This document shows, one piece after another, positions 26,072 through 34,165 of a DNA stretch of 64,000 bases; the first letter of the stretch is position 1, and the number at the start of each line of letters is the position of its first letter. The stretch is from Sulfuriflexus mobilis (lineage in GTDB: Bacteria; Pseudomonadota; Gammaproteobacteria; AKS1): the NCBI RefSeq assembly GCF_003967195.1, contig NZ_AP018725.1, positions 2,786,001 to 2,850,000 of the forward strand, read 5' to 3'. Below the pieces are notes generated by a model that worked only from the letters and a program-made list of their open reading frames with translations, searched no databases and was not told the DNA's origin. A program made the translations under genes and the position numbers.

Positions 26072-27088
26072 CTACCAATCATCAAAGACAACTTTTTCAA
26101 GCTCGATCGACTCTTTTGCATTGTACACCTTCGCTCGACTGTTTGAGCGGGGGTATTGCAAATCCAGTTCAAGTGCAATTCTCCTTTGTTCTTCTGTTAA
26201 ATTTTCATGTGCGTTCAACTGCTCAAATGCAGCTACAATTTCAAGATGGTCAAAATGAACATCGTAGATGTGGTCTTTTGTCTCGAACAGTAACTGACGC
26301 GGAACCGGTAGTAAACGCAGTTTGTTTTCCGAATCCACAAACGGAAAATGCCCTTTCTCACTCTCGCCATTCACATAGTGGACACTAAAACTGTGTACGT
26401 AGCCTTCCTTGGCCCTTGGAAACCAGTGGTATCGATTTCGATAACGTGACCACAAATCAAAAGGAATGCCATTCTCTTTTATTGACCTCAGCTCATCAGG
26501 AGAAACTGACTCAAGTAATCCTTTTGCCATATAATCATCTGCCTCTTCTGCCGAATCAAATGGCAAATCAAATGCAATACTCGGATCGAGATGCGTTTCT
26601 TCGGCTTGCCCAAAGAAAACTTCCACTTTTGATTTTCCTGTTACCCACACAGACACTACACCACCTGGCGCAATGCCTGCCATCATTTTCGTATATACTG
26701 GAAATACTTCGCCGGTTTGCACGCCTTCCTGGAATAAAGCAACCAACCGATCGTAAGGCAGAGCAAATTCACCATGATAGAATTTTTTTTCCGCGTAAGA
26801 GAAAAACGTGATTTTCAGGCGATCCGGTAAACTATGAAGAATACTTCCATGATTAGACAAGGAATTCCCCCAACCGCCCGTTAGTGTGCCACCAGCAGGA
26901 ATATACAGGCCGTGGTCTTCCCCTTTAAAAAGAAAAGTACCACTGATAATTTCCATCGGGTAGCCTTTGGGCGCACATTCCGTGGCTCCCCATGTAAATT
27001 CTGTCATATTTTTTGCTATCGCATAGTAGTCGACAAAGAACCATAATATAACAGTTAAAACAAAAATCTTATACGGTTCTGCTCTCAT
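26072..27088 (-). CDS. DUF2931-like exported or membrane-anchored protein
   Basis: 338 residues from ATG 27088. A longer start at 27160 is rejected because those codons lie inside the flanking direct repeat. Seen: a hydrophobic anchor (IFVLTVILWFFVDYYAIA, residues 8-25), then FTWGATECAPKGYPMEI, GTLTGGWGNS and LPDRLKITFFS. This is the layout of DUF2931, whose function is unknown. It probably faces the periplasm. The gene is framed by two near-identical 73-base direct repeats. Confidence 0.72.
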   Translation of the reverse strand: MRAEPYKIFVLTVILWFFVDYYAIAKNMTEFTWGATECAPKGYPMEIISGTFLFKGEDHGLYIPAGGTLTGGWGNSLSNHGSILHSLPDRLKITFFSYAEKKFYHGEFALPYDRLVALFQEGVQTGEVFPVYTKMMAGIAPGGVVSVWVTGKSKVEVFFGQAEETHLDPSIAFDLPFDSAEEADDYMAKGLLESVSPDELRSIKENGIPFDLWSRYRNRYHWFPRAKEGYVHSFSVHYVNGESEKGHFPFVDSENKLRLLPVPRQLLFETKDHIYDVHFDHLEIVAAFEQLNAHENLTEEQRRIALELDLQYPRSNSRAKVYNAKESIELEKVVFDDW

Positions 27089-27101
27089 TATCCCTGGATT
27101 C

Positions 27102-27173
27102 CTTTTGCAGAAATTAAGGGTACTGATCCAGTTTAATTTTATGATTATGCTTGATTGCAAGACCTTACCTCGT
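27102..27173. repeat. Direct repeat flanking the DUF2931-like gene, second copy
   Basis: Same orientation and about 90 percent identical to 25817-25889, including CAGAAATTAAGGGTACTGAT and the CTTGATTGCAAGACC end. It supplies the false upstream start of the DUF2931-like gene. Confidence 0.8.
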
Positions 27174-27210
27174 TGAGCCCCTAACCCTGAAGGCTCTGAC
27201 CCTACTTATT

Positions 27211-28224
27211 TTATCGCGCTGCCTGCCGGATTCTAATATCAAAGACCTCGTCCTTAGTCGCATTAAGAAATCGAAAGTATTCTTCGTCGCTCAATATCTC
27301 TGCATATTGATTTAGCGCTGCATTGATACCCTTGTTCATTTGCTCAAGGTACAGGTCATGATTATCTTCAGGCGCCTGCAAGCTCTTCAGGGTTTCTTCC
27401 ATTTGCATACGAATCGACTGTAACTGATCTCTTTTGCCCTGACTAAAGTCCTTTCCCAGTTTTTCCTCGATATTGAGATCGAATAAATCCGTTAGGTATT
27501 GTGCCTGCCGGATATTGGCAGCTGATGCACTTAGGGTTTGCTCAGCTTGCTTGCCAAAATAACGCTCGAATAGGTGTACACGCGGGTCTACTTCGCCAGC
27601 CTTGTCCATCAACCAGTTCAAGGATCTGCCCTGCCAGGGATAATTATCCTGACTTGATTTCATACACTTAGACCAGGCGTATAACCTACGCCCTTCCCGG
27701 CATTTTTTACGAAAACAGGTAGAGTTCGTATCCAGACCGTAAGTTCCGAAGTAGGACTCAATGACCGCGTAGAATTTAACCTTGTGCACGGTCTTGCCCG
27801 TATGATACAGCCCTCGGTTGGTGGCGTTCCAACAAACACCGACCACCGCGTAGTATGGATCATAAGGCCAGATACAGGGTGACTCGGACATCACATAATT
27901 GACATTGCTAATATCAACGCAGTCCTTGTCGCACTTAGTAGTCGTGTCAGCCAGAGGCTCTCCGCCCGAATCGCCTCCAAGGGCCTTCCATGCCCTGTGT
28001 TTACCGTCATTGCCGATTGCAACCGGATAAGTGTGTACCGCTATCTTTTTCAGGACGGGCTGCGTAAGCGGATAATTATAAACCTCAAGTTTTTTTCCCA
28101 TGATATGGGCAGCAGTTGAATCCTGAGTTTCCTGACCCTGTGTTGACGACCATGAAATCAAAAGGCTGACTGCGGTTATTGTTATCAATAGCCGCGCTAT
28201 AGATATAGATTGATAATTAAACAT
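27211..28224 (-). CDS. Exported hypothetical protein with C-terminal helices
   Basis: 337 residues. GGAGGAG lies six bases before ATG 28224. Seen: a signal peptide (LLITITAVSLLISWSSTQGQ), a cysteine-bearing N-terminal domain (TTKCDKDCVDI, VVGVCWNATNRGLYHTG, TCFRKKCREG), and a long helical C-terminal part rich in Gln and Glu. The cysteine pairs suggest disulfides in the periplasm or outside. The family is not recognised. A strong inverted repeat lies just upstream (28257-28318). Confidence 0.65.
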   Translation of the reverse strand: MFNYQSISIARLLITITAVSLLISWSSTQGQETQDSTAAHIMGKKLEVYNYPLTQPVLKKIAVHTYPVAIGNDGKHRAWKALGGDSGGEPLADTTTKCDKDCVDISNVNYVMSESPCIWPYDPYYAVVGVCWNATNRGLYHTGKTVHKVKFYAVIESYFGTYGLDTNSTCFRKKCREGRRLYAWSKCMKSSQDNYPWQGRSLNWLMDKAGEVDPRVHLFERYFGKQAEQTLSASAANIRQAQYLTDLFDLNIEEKLGKDFSQGKRDQLQSIRMQMEETLKSLQAPEDNHDLYLEQMNKGINAALNQYAEILSDEEYFRFLNATKDEVFDIRIRQAAR

Positions 28225-28256
28225 TGAACTCCTCCGTGAGAATGCCTATGTAAGTG

Positions 28257-28318
28257 TAATGGGTGTAATTGGGGTCCGAGTAAAAAATCGGAATAGTTTT
28301 TACCCGGACTCCCATTAC
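28257..28318. repeat. Imperfect 62-base inverted repeat
   Basis: The left arm TAATGGG..GGGGTCCGAGTAAAAA pairs with the right arm TTTTTACCCGGACTCCCATTA around a short TCGGAATAG centre. It lies 33 bases upstream of the gene starting at 28224, so it could act in its promoter or leader, or be one more mobile-type repeat. It differs in sequence from the CTGACCCC repeats but has the same kind of design. Confidence 0.65.
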
Positions 28319-28364
28319 TCTAGAGTTTTTACTCTGACCCCTTTAATTCTTTTTACCTTTTACC

Positions 28365-29054
28365 TCAATTGTCTTCCCACCATTTTTGCGCCTTGGCGCG
28401 ATCAAAAGCCGGCAAAATGGCCTTTTCAACCTGGGCACTGGTGAGCTGGGGGAAACGCTGCTGAAAGATCGGCCAGTCACGTTGCCACTGATCCGATACA
28501 ACAATATCAAATGAACCACCGGAGGCGCCGGCAACCGACTGGTCAATTAGTGGAATGGGTGAGCCCGCCCGGAATTCATCACCCTGGCGTTCATTAACAG
28601 TGGCATCTACATGGCCAAGATAGTACATCCCCGATCCATTGGCTTTGACATCGGCATGTAGCGGTGCAAAGAACGAAGCAATAATGGGGAAGGATCTGTA
28701 CAGGCTGGTAAATCCGCGAATAATATAATCCCCCCTGGCCAGTGGCATACGCAGGTAATAGGTATTTCCCGTAGCCACATTGTCCGTTTCCGCCTTGGCC
28801 TTGTCGTCCATGGTGAAATTAATACGGTCCTCACTTCCATTGACAATGGCCTTTTCTACATTGACCACCAACAAGTTAGGCTGATAGTCCGGCCGGTACT
28901 TATTCTTGATAGTAAAGGTCATGAGGTATACAGGCTTATCCGGTTCAAGTGGTGTTGTCAGCTCCGGGTCAAAGGCCATTTTCGTTGGGCTGGCACAGCC
29001 ACTGAGCAAGCTGCCAAGCAGAAACAGGACAGGAACAAGTAGTCGTATATACAT
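28365..29054 (-). CDS. Hypothetical lipoprotein
   Basis: 229 residues. Seen: a lipoprotein signal with lipobox LLSGC (Cys near residue 20) and a globular domain with alternating strands (PVYLMTFTIKNKYRPDYQPN, YYLRMPLARGDYIIRGF). Near the end is a helix followed by AKAQKWWEDN. It is probably anchored to the outer membrane facing the periplasm. The family is not recognised. Confidence 0.7.
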   Translation of the reverse strand: MYIRLLVPVLFLLGSLLSGCASPTKMAFDPELTTPLEPDKPVYLMTFTIKNKYRPDYQPNLLVVNVEKAIVNGSEDRINFTMDDKAKAETDNVATGNTYYLRMPLARGDYIIRGFTSLYRSFPIIASFFAPLHADVKANGSGMYYLGHVDATVNERQGDEFRAGSPIPLIDQSVAGASGGSFDIVVSDQWQRDWPIFQQRFPQLTSAQVEKAILPAFDRAKAQKWWEDN

Positions 29055-29089
29055 GGATTAAGGCCCTCGTTTATTTTTTTTAGGAAATT

Positions 29090-29141
29090 GGGGTCAGAGC
29101 CCAATCGTTTCTTATATTAGTGGAAACTGTGCTCTGACCCC
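29090..29141. repeat. Dispersed inverted repeat (CTGACCCC type)
   Basis: GGGGTCAGAGC at the left, GTGCTCTGACCCC at the right, with a core containing TATATTAG and GGAAACT. It is a complete copy in the gap between the lipoprotein gene and the cysteine-rich peptide gene. Confidence 0.7.
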
Positions 29142-29150
29142 ACTTAATTG

Positions 29151-29354
29151 TTATTTTGTTGGAGGAGGTGGAGGTTCTGGTGGTGGCGGTGGTGGCTTTG
29201 GCGAGTAATCTTCTTTACAGCACTTACTGCCACAACAATAGGTGCCCGCTGGGCAGTATTTGCCGCTACCCGGGGGGCACTCGTCTGCGAGGGCGGGCAC
29301 AGCCAGTGATGCAATAAATAGTAGCCCGTATAGACTGATTAATTGCTTTAACAT
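29151..29354 (-). CDS. Small secreted cysteine-rich protein with proline tail
   Basis: 67 residues from ATG 29354 (AAAGGAGG upstream). Seen: a signal peptide (GLLFIASLAVPALA), then a compact block of seven cysteines including CPPGSGKYCPAGTYCC and CCKEDYS, then a C-terminal tail that is almost all proline. The CC pairs and spacing resemble small disulfide-knotted peptides. The proline tail could cross cell wall or capsule material. The family is not recognised. An in-frame extension upstream would run into repeat sequence and is rejected. Confidence 0.7.
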   Translation of the reverse strand: MLKQLISLYGLLFIASLAVPALADECPPGSGKYCPAGTYCCGSKCCKEDYSPKPPPPPPEPPPPPTK

Positions 29355-29444
29355 GTTGGCCTCCTTTGTCTTAAATAACGCTATCAGCTTCAGATAAATA
29401 GTATACGTAAAATTAATTGGGGTTAGATACCATTTATTTCTAAT

Positions 29445-29602
29445 ATTAGAGAAAAGTGCATCCATAACCTTTGGTTCAGGAAGTTGCCCTGACACTGGAA
29501 GTGTAGGGTACTCATAATTGCCTCGACCCATTGGAAATGGGTGAGGTATCCATAATGAACCTGAATAGGTTCTATGGTGTAACCCTGAAAGGGTTCTAAC
29601 TG
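29445..29602 (+). repeat. Hairpin array, copy B
   Basis: Same order of stem-loops and linkers as copy A, with one fewer internal unit: ATAACC-TTT-GGTTC, CCCT-GA-CACT-GGA-AGTG-T-AGGG, CCTC-GA-CCCATT-GGA-AATGGG-T-GAGG, GAACC-TGAATA-GGTTC and AACCC-TGAA-AGGGTT. Flanked by TTAGAGAAAA on the left and TGTGCTCTGACCCC on the right. Confidence 0.8.
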
Positions 29603-29730
29603 TGCTCTGACCCCATTTATTATGCGTAAGGTTCAAGTCTTGCAATGTGCCTGCAAAAGACAAGACCTGATCCCGTCTATTTTTACATCCCACCCATTTC
29701 TAGGCTCATTCCATGAGCCAAACATTTATT

Positions 29731-29798
29731 GGGGTCAGAGCACAGTTTTTTCTAATATAAGAGATTGTGAATATTAGCGTTAATTGTGCTCTGACCCC
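29731..29798. repeat. Dispersed inverted repeat (CTGACCCC type)
   Basis: GGGGTCAGAGCACAGTT at the left and AATTGTGCTCTGACCCC at the right, centre with TAATATAAGAGA. One of the best-preserved copies in the window. Confidence 0.72.
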
Positions 29799-29848
29799 AC
29801 TTATTTTTTTTGAAGTAGCCCCTACTACCTATGACTACTCTAACAATA

Positions 29849-29920
29849 AGGGGACGGAGGGATTATATTTTGACCAACTGATACAACTGTTAATTTTTTA
29901 ATCCCTTCATCCCCTTTTAT
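29849..29920. repeat. Inverted repeat of the GGGGACGGAGGGATTA type
   Basis: Left arm GGGGACGGAGGGATTATATT, right arm AATTTTTTAATCCCTTCATCCCC, centre TGACCAACTGATACAACTG. A near-identical full copy is at 38457-38529 and a right-hand half at about 37567-37600. Confidence 0.72.
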
Positions 29921-30076
29921 TAAATAAATCTGCCCCCTTTGGTTAATCTTCAGGGCTCATAATAATGTAAATGAGAATCATTTGTCACTGCCCCCTTTTG
30001 ACCTAGTATCCCCTTATCTAAGACTCTATGAAACCTAGGGGGCTTCACTCTGACCCGTTTTTTTTCTTGTAACACC

Positions 30077-30916
30077 TTACTGCCATGTTGAATTCCAAAG
30101 CCCTATTACTTCACACTGAGAACCTCTACATGACCCATACGGGTTCATGTTGATCCAGGTAACACGATGAGCTTCCATTCCAAATACAACAACAGGCCTT
30201 TTTATCAAACCAGCTGTAATTACAACACTGCCATACCCGTCACGAATGTCCCTGTTTTGCTCAGGTAAGGATTCGACGTAGTCCTTAATATCGTCGTAGT
30301 GATCGCCAAGCTTGAGTGAAAACGCCTGCCGTGTATTGCCTGCTGAAATGGCACCGTGCCCCAGGACGGGGAGCCCGATGGCTGCCACGGGAACAATAAG
30401 CGGAGCAGTAAATACTGCTGTACTTGCGATTGCATAACCAGTCTTGGCAGCCTGTCCGAGAGACGCACCCTCATCAGAACTTCCAGCTGATGCATCAGGC
30501 TTATCCGGATAAGGGGTCAAATAAGCGTGAGCCGGGTTATCATCCAGCACCCTCCTCGTAAAATCATCCAGGCATTCACTGGACTTGTTCACCTGTAATG
30601 GCGGAAACGTCGTGCAGTTCGTGATCTCTGGACGGAAAGCCAAGCCACGAGTCCGTCCAACTATGGTGACAAGCTGGGTGTCGCGATACAGGAGACCATG
30701 ATGTCTGCCCGTATCAGCACCGTAATAGGTTTCATACCTGTAGGCATGGCCCAGGGCGATATAGTCAGCCCTGAACATATGATTTCCATTGGTAACGGCA
30801 CTGACCTCTTCGGTCGAGGCATGATGTCCTAGCCGGGTGATCGCATTAAAGTTGACGCCTGATGTGGAACAACCACTTAAGACGAACAACAACAGTAAAA
30901 TGACTGCCCTTTTCAT
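30077..30916 (-). CDS. Hypothetical lipoprotein
   Basis: 279 residues. GGGAGG precedes ATG 30916. Seen: a lipoprotein signal (ILLLLFVLSGC, Cys near residue 16), a soluble domain, a hydrophobic stretch near residues 160-195 (AIASTAVFTAPLIVPVAAI), and a C-terminal domain with two cysteines (YGSCRGSQCEV). The internal hydrophobic stretch could insert in a membrane. The family is not recognised. It stands alone. Confidence 0.7.
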   Translation of the reverse strand: MKRAVILLLLFVLSGCSTSGVNFNAITRLGHHASTEEVSAVTNGNHMFRADYIALGHAYRYETYYGADTGRHHGLLYRDTQLVTIVGRTRGLAFRPEITNCTTFPPLQVNKSSECLDDFTRRVLDDNPAHAYLTPYPDKPDASAGSSDEGASLGQAAKTGYAIASTAVFTAPLIVPVAAIGLPVLGHGAISAGNTRQAFSLKLGDHYDDIKDYVESLPEQNRDIRDGYGSVVITAGLIKRPVVVFGMEAHRVTWINMNPYGSCRGSQCEVIGLWNSTWQ

Positions 30917-30935
30917 AAGACCTCCCTTGATAATT

Positions 30936-30984
30936 GGGGTCTGAGAACAATACTCTCTAATATTAAAAACTGCGCTCTGACCCC
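30936..30984. repeat. Dispersed inverted repeat (CTGACCCC type)
   Basis: GGGGTCTGAGAACA at the left and TGCGCTCTGACCCC at the right around CTCTCTAATATTAAAAA. It begins about 20 bases upstream of the lipoprotein start at 30916. Confidence 0.65.
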
Positions 30985-31051
30985 ACTTGTTCTGGGTACC
31001 CCGGCAATGATAGACCTCCTTGTCCGTAATGCGAATGAATATATTTATTAT

Positions 31052-31258
31052 TTACCTTCTGAAGAGATTAACCAGGACAGTCAACACAATGCTGATGATC
31101 ACCATCGAAGTAATGGGAATGAATATCTTTCCCTGTCCCGTTTGTATACGGATATCGCCGGGCAACTTCCCAAACCAGTTCACTGCCCAGGGGGCGTATT
31201 GTAACAATGCACCCACTACCAGCAACGCTACACCCAGTATCATGAACCATTTAGCCAT
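31052..31258 (-). CDS. DUF2905 small membrane protein
   Basis: 68 residues from ATG 31258. Two transmembrane segments (FMILGVALLVVGALL and IPITSMVIISIVLTVLVNLF) flank the conserved loop WFGKLPGDIRIQTGQGKIFIPI, which is the DUF2905 signature. The length matches the family. Function unknown; it is often found alone. Confidence 0.9.
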   Translation of the reverse strand: MAKWFMILGVALLVVGALLQYAPWAVNWFGKLPGDIRIQTGQGKIFIPITSMVIISIVLTVLVNLFRR

Positions 31259-31421
31259 AAGCAACTATCTGTTCTTTACAATAAGGTTGTCGATAATCGA
31301 GTCTGATGCCATTTATGTGATTTATCAACTACTGCCTTGTTATTTCCCTACAAGACACCAGGCAAACTCCTGATCAGTAAAAGGGGTTAGCAAATGTTTA
31401 TTTAGAAATAAGGAAATAAGT

Positions 31422-31475
31422 GGGGTCAGAGCATTTGATTCGTCAATATATTGCCATTTCAAGTGTTCTGACCCC
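31422..31475. repeat. Dispersed inverted repeat (CTGACCCC type)
   Basis: GGGGTCAGAGCATTTGATT at the left and TTTCAAGTGTTCTGACCCC at the right, centre CGTCAATATATTGCCA. It shares its core with copies at 22596 and 42810. Confidence 0.7.
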
Positions 31476-31524
31476 TTGATTGAAGCAATAAATGGTACTG
31501 ATCCCTTTTATTGCCTTTTATTCT

Positions 31525-31682
31525 ATATTAGAGAAAAGTGCGCCCAGAACCTCTGGTTCAGGAAGTTGCCCTGACACTGCAAGTGTAGGGTACTCATAAT
31601 TGCCTCGACCCATTGGAAATGGGTGAGGTATCCATAATGAACCTGAATAGGTTCTATGGTGTAACCCGATAGGGTTCTTTGA
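31525..31682 (+). repeat. Hairpin array, copy C
   Basis: Same plan as copy B. Differences: the first loop is TCT, the CACT hairpin has loop GCA in place of GGA, and the last unit is AACCC-GAT-AGGGTT. Linkers TACTCATAATTG and TATCCATAATG are identical to copies A and B. Confidence 0.8.
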
Positions 31683-31762
31683 GAAATAATGAAGCTCTTT
31701 AGAGATTCTAAGTGTGCTCTGATCCCATTTATTATTGAATACCGTTATCCGGGCGTCTGTTT

Positions 31763-32455
31763 CTACTTATTGACCGGCGATTTCGGATCCAGCAGATAGG
31801 CCATGACGTCGCTGATCTGCTGCTGGGTCAGTACACCGTTGTGGCCGAACCTCGGCATGGCGGTGCACGGGAAGTAGGTGTGGGCGTTGTAGATGACCTC
31901 GTAGGTGTACTTGAGGATGGCATCGCTGTTACCACGTTGCTTGCCGTAGCCGGTAAGGCTAGGACCCAGCGTGCCGTAGGTGAATTCATCGGGAGCCAGG
32001 GCATGGCAGGCATAGCAGTTACCGCCGGGGTTGCGTTTGCTGTGGTTGTCATTGCGGTGGCCAATACGGAAACCGTAACCGGAACGTGCCACTGCTTCAC
32101 CCTTGCTCCAGTCACCCAGCTTGATGCCGCCTTCCGGCAGTTTGATCGATTCCCGGGCAATGCTGGTCACCTTGCTCGCGGTAGTGCTGTCGATGCTGCG
32201 CTTCCCCAGCGCCGAGCACGCCTTCTGAATTCCGTCCTGAGTCAGACGGTCCTGGGTCGTGCCGCCTTCTTGTGCCTTTTCGTTCAAGCGGAAGCCTGCT
32301 TTTTCGATAATCAGGTGATCGGCCAACTCCTGCGGTGTCATCGCAGAGTAGTCTGCTGCGCTGGCGTCTTCCGCCACCGAATCACCGGCGAACAAACCGA
32401 ACAGTCCAAGTACGGCCAGGCCGCCCGCGGTAGTAAGAATCTTGTGAGTAAACAT
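31763..32455 (-). CDS. soxX: Sulfur-oxidation cytochrome SoxX
   Basis: 230 residues. Seen: a signal peptide (residues 5-28), then a cytochrome c domain with heme site CYACH at 147-151, GTLGPSLTGYG downstream, and a distal methionine in PCTAMPRFG (Met 200). The C-terminal QQQISDVMAYLLDP is typical of SoxX. Role: the heme partner of SoxA in the periplasmic SoxAX complex that attaches thiosulfate to the SoxYZ carrier and takes the released electrons. It starts 26 bases after soxA, so the two form an operon. The N-terminal 110-residue extension is on the long side for SoxX. Confidence 0.92.
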   Translation of the reverse strand: MFTHKILTTAGGLAVLGLFGLFAGDSVAEDASAADYSAMTPQELADHLIIEKAGFRLNEKAQEGGTTQDRLTQDGIQKACSALGKRSIDSTTASKVTSIARESIKLPEGGIKLGDWSKGEAVARSGYGFRIGHRNDNHSKRNPGGNCYACHALAPDEFTYGTLGPSLTGYGKQRGNSDAILKYTYEVIYNAHTYFPCTAMPRFGHNGVLTQQQISDVMAYLLDPKSPVNK

Positions 32456-32481
32456 ATGTCAGTCTCCTTATGCGTTCGCGA

Positions 32482-33324
32482 TTAGCGTTTCATATCGGGA
32501 AGGATGGCCGGCTGGCCTCGCGCGGCATCGGTCCAATACAGGATTAGCGCGATGGAGGCATCGGAACCGGCCTCGACCCGCCCCTGACGCATCTGCCAGT
32601 AACAGCCACGTACGCGATGCTGGCTGCTGCGCACGTTGTCGTGTCCCACCCGGAAGGCAGGCCAGGAAATCGCCTTGGTCCATTCTTCGGGCACGTTGAT
32701 GTTCGGCAAAACCGAGGCACGGATACGCTTGTTGGTGGCACCGTGGCAGGTATTGCAACTGAAATCCATGTTACCGGCACGGCGATAGAAGAGTACTTTG
32801 CCGGCGTCACGCATGGTCTTTTCCACCGGATGATTGAGCGGCGGATTCCACGGATAACCGCTGGACTTGCCGGCGATGAAGGTCTGCAGCTTCATCATGT
32901 CCGAGCCTGAGCCGTGGCGCTTCTTGACCGCCGGGTCGTCCTTGGGGAAACCCTGAATGGTGGTCATGCAATGCACCAAACGGGTCTCCAGATCCATGAC
33001 CTTGCCGGTGTCCTCGAAATAGCGGGGCATCTCGACGTAAGCGCCTTCCAGCACGCCGGGACCTTTGCCGAAGTCACAGGTCTCCAGAGAGGCATTGTTG
33101 GGTCCGCGCTTTAGGTAGAACAGCGCTTCCCCGTCCTCCGCAGTCCAGTAGGCCGGATTGTCGGCCATCATCATGAGGTTCTGTTCACTTTGGGTGAGGT
33201 ACTTCGAGTCAACTTTCTCGATGAGCCCTTTCAGCACATCCTCCGGCGCCTTATAAGAATCGGCACTCAGGGTGCCTGGCATGGTCAGTACTATGGGAAT
33301 TGCAAATAAGATGCGTTTGAACAT
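32482..33324 (-). CDS. soxA: Sulfur-oxidation cytochrome SoxA (single-heme type)
   Basis: 280 residues. Seen: a signal peptide cleaved near residue 21, an N-terminal cytochrome-like domain in which the heme motif is replaced by two cysteines (Cys 83 and Cys 119, a probable disulfide), and a C-terminal domain with heme site CNTCH at 190-194. The catalytic cysteine is in GCYWQMRQGR (Cys 241), which becomes the persulfide ligand in known SoxA proteins. Role: with SoxX, couples thiosulfate to SoxY. GGAGG precedes the ATG. No soxYZ, soxB or soxCD is visible here. Confidence 0.93.
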   Translation of the reverse strand: MFKRILFAIPIVLTMPGTLSADSYKAPEDVLKGLIEKVDSKYLTQSEQNLMMMADNPAYWTAEDGEALFYLKRGPNNASLETCDFGKGPGVLEGAYVEMPRYFEDTGKVMDLETRLVHCMTTIQGFPKDDPAVKKRHGSGSDMMKLQTFIAGKSSGYPWNPPLNHPVEKTMRDAGKVLFYRRAGNMDFSCNTCHGATNKRIRASVLPNINVPEEWTKAISWPAFRVGHDNVRSSQHRVRGCYWQMRQGRVEAGSDASIALILYWTDAARGQPAILPDMKR

Positions 33325-34165
33325 TCAATCCTCCTTACAAACATGGCGTTTGTTCTGGTTGTTATCGGGCATCTATGTTCCAGTTCGAAGTTAACTGCGT
33401 ATTAGTCTAGTCTTGATTTTCCGTTCTATTGCCCATCTTAGTATTCCACACAAAAAATTAGATTTTTAATAATAGCTGTCGCGGCTCTGATATTTTCACA
33501 CTGCGAAACCATGACATTTTTCAGTATTTTACAATGTCTTCGGACTCGGCCGCATATACTGCCGAAGCGGTACTAAGCAACAGGCAGACAAAAGTAAAAA
33601 ATATGCACTGGCGAAAAAAGGAGAACCTTTTTCTGGCTTTGGCTAAGTTTTAACATGCCACTTTCCGCCTACCTTTCCATTCTCTCTTGCGCCTTTATAA
33701 CGTGTCCCACCGTATTGATTTCTGAAAATTACACACATGACATTTTCCCTGTCGTTTGAAATAGCGCTATGACCTGAATCTTGCAGCGTCCATCGCTGAC
33801 ATGGAAGGTCTATATCCACAGCGTGTAGCCATCAATGCGGTAGTCAGGACTGTGCATATGCACAGCCACAAAGGTTATAAAAGTACGATATGATAAAAAC
33901 CGGAATGAATGATTAAACCAGCTTATGCGTTAAGCGTAGTCAGAGAACAATTATTTTAAATGGCTCTAACTCCTTTAATTAGTTAAATTTAAATGACCAG
34001 AACAAGCAAAGCGAGTTCAGGAAATGCTTGACGAAGCCCGAAGAGGGTTCTAAGTCACTCCGACCCCTTTAATGCTTTAGAGAAAACTGTGCTATGACAC
34101 CTTTTATTTGATTAAAATGGGTTCACAATAAGCACATCGCCTGATAAACACATGAGGAGGCAACA
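33325..34165. other. Long intergenic region upstream of soxA
   Basis: About 840 bases. The soxA promoter should lie in the first part, but no clear sigma-70 boxes stand out. Near 33940-33975 there is a decayed repeat (GTCAGAGAACAATTATTT). A remnant-like repeat follows at 33985-34071. The rest shows nothing protein-like. Confidence 0.45.
33985..34071 (+). repeat. Dispersed segment with possible coding remnant
   Basis: This segment is repeated in reverse at about 37615-37690 with few differences. One frame reads PEQAKRVQEMLDEARRGF and stops here; the other copy reads PEQAKRVQEILDEARRD. It ends in the hairpin-like GAAGCCCGAAGAGGGTTCTAAG and the CTCCGACCCCTTTAAT unit. It may be the 3' end of a small gene carried along with the repeat. 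Confidence 0.5.

Larger units (their letters stand above)
29355..30076. other. Repeat-packed intergenic region
   Basis: About 720 bases with, in order: hairpin array copy B (29445-29602), an AAGACCTGATCCCGTC unit (29660), a complete CTGACCCC inverted repeat (29731-29798), the GGGGACGGAGGGATTA inverted repeat (29849-29920), and a Fur-like GTAAATGAGAATCATTTGTC site (29969). No gene is visible. Confidence 0.6.
31265..31762. other. Repeat-packed intergenic region before soxX
   Basis: About 500 bases. A complete CTGACCCC-type repeat (31422-31475), a TACTGATCCCTTTTATT unit and hairpin array copy C (31525-31682) fill most of it. The first 150 bases show nothing clear. Confidence 0.55.
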
